Assembly: GCA_007694185.1 (NCBI GenBank)
Contig: RECD01000176.1
Span: 1 to 36,139 of the forward strand
Length of the DNA stretch: 36,139 nt
Direction of reading: 5' to 3'
Origin: Planctomycetaceae bacterium
GTDB lineage: Bacteria > Planctomycetota > Planctomycetia > Pirellulales > Pirellulaceae
The notes under the pieces are model-generated. The model searched no databases. It was not told the origin of the DNA and saw only the letters and a program-made list of their open reading frames with translations. Numbering within the stretch: the stretch's first letter is position 1; each line of letters starts with the position of its first letter. Shown here one piece after another: positions 34,880-36,139 of this stretch. The translations under genes and the position numbers were made by a program.

Positions 34880-34993
34880 GCGGTCGGTGGCGTTCGGTTG
34901 ACAACATCGCGGCCCGCGGCTCGGTTATCTTGGCGACTCCCCCGAGAATCGTCCGCCCCATCCCCGCTCGCCGATCGATCTCATCACCCGACC

Positions 34994-36139
34994 ATGCTCG
35001 CCAGTCTCAAAACCTTCACGTTGCTGGGTATCGAAGCGATGCCGGTCGAGGTCGAGGTGGACCTATCGCCGGCGGCGATGCCCAAAACGACCTTGGTCGG
35101 GCTCCCCGAAGCGGCGGTAAAGGAAAGCACGCATCGGGTCGAGCGGGCGATCGTCAACAGCGGATTCATCCGCCCACAGGATCGGGTGGTGATCAACCTA
35201 GCCCCGGGTGATTTGCCGAAGCAAGCGCCGTCGTTCGATCTGCCGGTGGCGTTGGGCGTGTTGGCCGGGAGTGGTCAGCTCATTTCCGATCGACTGGACC
35301 AATACGCGGTGGTCGGCGAGTTGGCTTTGGAGGGTCATGCCCGGCCGATCAAGGGGGCGCTGTCGATGGCGATCGCGACGGCCCGCCAAGCCGGACTGAA
35401 AGGGTTGATCGTACCGTCGGACAATGCCCAAGAGGCCGCTATCGTTGAAGAGATCGAAGTGATCCCCGTCTCGGGTCTGGCTCAAGCGGTCGCATTTTTA
35501 GCCGGTCAGATCGACATCCCCTCCTACCCCAGCCGGTTGGACCAATGGTTCGAACAATACAGCGCGTACGATGTCGACTTCGGTGACGTGCGGGGGCAGG
35601 AGATGGCCAAGCGGGCCATCATGTTGGCCGCAGCAGGCAGCCACAACCTGATCATGATCGGCCCACCGGGCAGTGGCAAAACGATGTTGGCTAAGCGGAT
35701 GCCGACGGTGCTGCCGCAACTGACGCCTGGTGAATCGATCGAAACGACTCGGATTTACAGCGCACTGGGTCAATTGCCCCCTGGCCAACCGCTGATGGCC
35801 CGACGCCCTTTTCGCAGCCCGCACCACACGATCAGCGACGCCGGATTGGTCGGCGGCGGCAGTCCGCCGACACCCGGCGAAATCTCCAAGTCCCACAACG
35901 GCATCCTGTTTTTGGATGAACTGCCGGAGTTCAATCGCAAGACACTCGAGGTGATGCGTCAACCGATGGAAGACGGAGTGGTGACGATTTCACGGGCGCT
36001 CCGCAGTTCGACCTTTCCGGCCGACTTCATGTTGGTAGCGGCGGCCAACCCTTGTCCGTGTGGCTACCGGAGCGATCCCCGCAGGAGTTGCAATTGCACC
36101 CCCCCGCAGGTCGAACGCTACATGTCCAAGATATCCGGG
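34994..36139 (+). CDS. comM: ComM/YifB family Mg-chelatase-like AAA+ ATPase, truncated by the window
   Basis: The first 382 residues of a YifB/ComM protein; the frame is open to the last base and the gene continues beyond it. ComM is a hexameric helicase that promotes branch migration in natural transformation. The N-terminal Lon-protease-like (ChlI) domain starts [20 protein letters not shown] and contains [13 protein letters not shown] and [20 protein letters not shown]. The AAA+ domain has Walker A GPPGSGKT at 223-230, RSPHHT at 274-279, Walker B GILFLDE at 303-309 and [10 protein letters not shown], followed by a further cysteine pair (CNC). The ATG at 34994 gives the family's canonical start. 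Confidence 0.95.
   Translation, partial: MLASLKTFTLLGIEAMPVEVEVDLSPAAMPKTTLVGLPEAAVKESTHRVERAIVNSGFIRPQDRVVINLAPGDLPKQAPSFDLPVALGVLAGSGQLISDRLDQYAVVGELALEGHARPIKGALSMAIATARQAGLKGLIVPSDNAQEAAIVEEIEVIPVSGLAQAVAFLAGQIDIPSYPSRLDQWFEQYSAYDVDFGDVRGQEMAKRAIMLAAAGSHNLIMIGPPGSGKTMLAKRMPTVLPQLTPGESIETTRIYSALGQLPPGQPLMARRPFRSPHHTISDAGLVGGGSPPTPGEISKSHNGILFLDELPEFNRKTLEVMRQPMEDGVVTISRALRSSTFPADFMLVAAANPCPCGYRSDPRRSCNCTPPQVERYMSKISG

Larger units (their letters stand above)
34688..34993. other. Divergent intergenic region, PP2C / comM
   Basis: This 306-base region separates the divergent starts of the PP2C and comM genes. It contains two perfect hairpins, listed separately. TTGACA at 34898-34903 has no -10 at an acceptable distance. 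No coding region is supported. Confidence 0.4.

Noticed and set aside
34898-34903. TTGACA as a -35 box for comM
   Set aside because: No -10-like hexamer at 16-18 bases; the nearest TATCTT-like sequence is about 22 bases away.
1-36139. CRISPR array, insertion sequence or prophage
   Set aside because: No regularly spaced direct repeats, transposase, integrase, terminal inverted repeats or phage genes were seen.

Overview
The window is high-GC chromosomal DNA from a planctomycete, most likely a member of the Pirellulales (Rhodopirellula-type). This is inferred from gene families: a CxxCH cytochrome/DUF1549/DUF1553 protein paired with a DUF1501 protein, a very large glucose-dehydrogenase-like/HEAT/cytochrome c protein, a secreted sulfatase, and a Ser/Thr kinase fused to an Hsp70-like region. 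No mobile element, phage gene, rRNA or CRISPR array was seen. Genes are densely packed on both strands with small convergent gaps. Many starts are GTG or TTG.

Layout. 1-6.4 kb: DegT-type aminotransferase, a two-gene ABC exporter, a ROK sugar kinase behind a possible promoter/terminator leader, and lepA. 6.4-9.7 kb: 3-hydroxyacyl-CoA dehydrogenase (minus), DUF4430 lipoprotein, YceH family protein, DUF2237 protein. 9.7-11.2 kb: exported sulfatase (minus). 11.5-14.3 kb: ExeA/GspA-like AAA ATPase, an unknown protein and a dolichol-phosphate-mannose-synthase-like glycosyltransferase. A 415-base convergent gap rich in hairpins follows, then a GT4 glycosyltransferase (minus), nusB, and a pteridine-reductase-like SDR (minus).

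17.3-25.2 kb is a block of exported, haem-binding planctomycete proteins on the minus strand, interrupted by one small membrane protein. 25.4-28.4 kb: pyrG, a DUF1844 protein and an exported glycerophosphodiester phosphodiesterase, the last two overlapping by ATGA. A tRNA-Leu(CAA) lies at 28.85 kb. 29.2-33.7 kb: an LptF/LptG-like permease, a TIGR04283-type glycosyltransferase and the kinase-Hsp70 fusion form a tightly coupled operon. A PP2C phosphatase converges on it, and a truncated comM/yifB runs off the right edge.

The strongest candidate for something under-described is the kinase-Hsp70 fusion. Its kinase half keeps all catalytic motifs, while its Hsp70 half keeps the overall fold and peptide-binding segment but has lost the usual phosphate-binding residues. 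A PP2C gene sits beside it. Other points of interest are a possible attenuator leader before the ROK kinase, the loss of the ROK zinc cysteines, a hairpin cluster in the 14.4 kb gap, and the ATPase/unknown/glycosyltransferase cluster.
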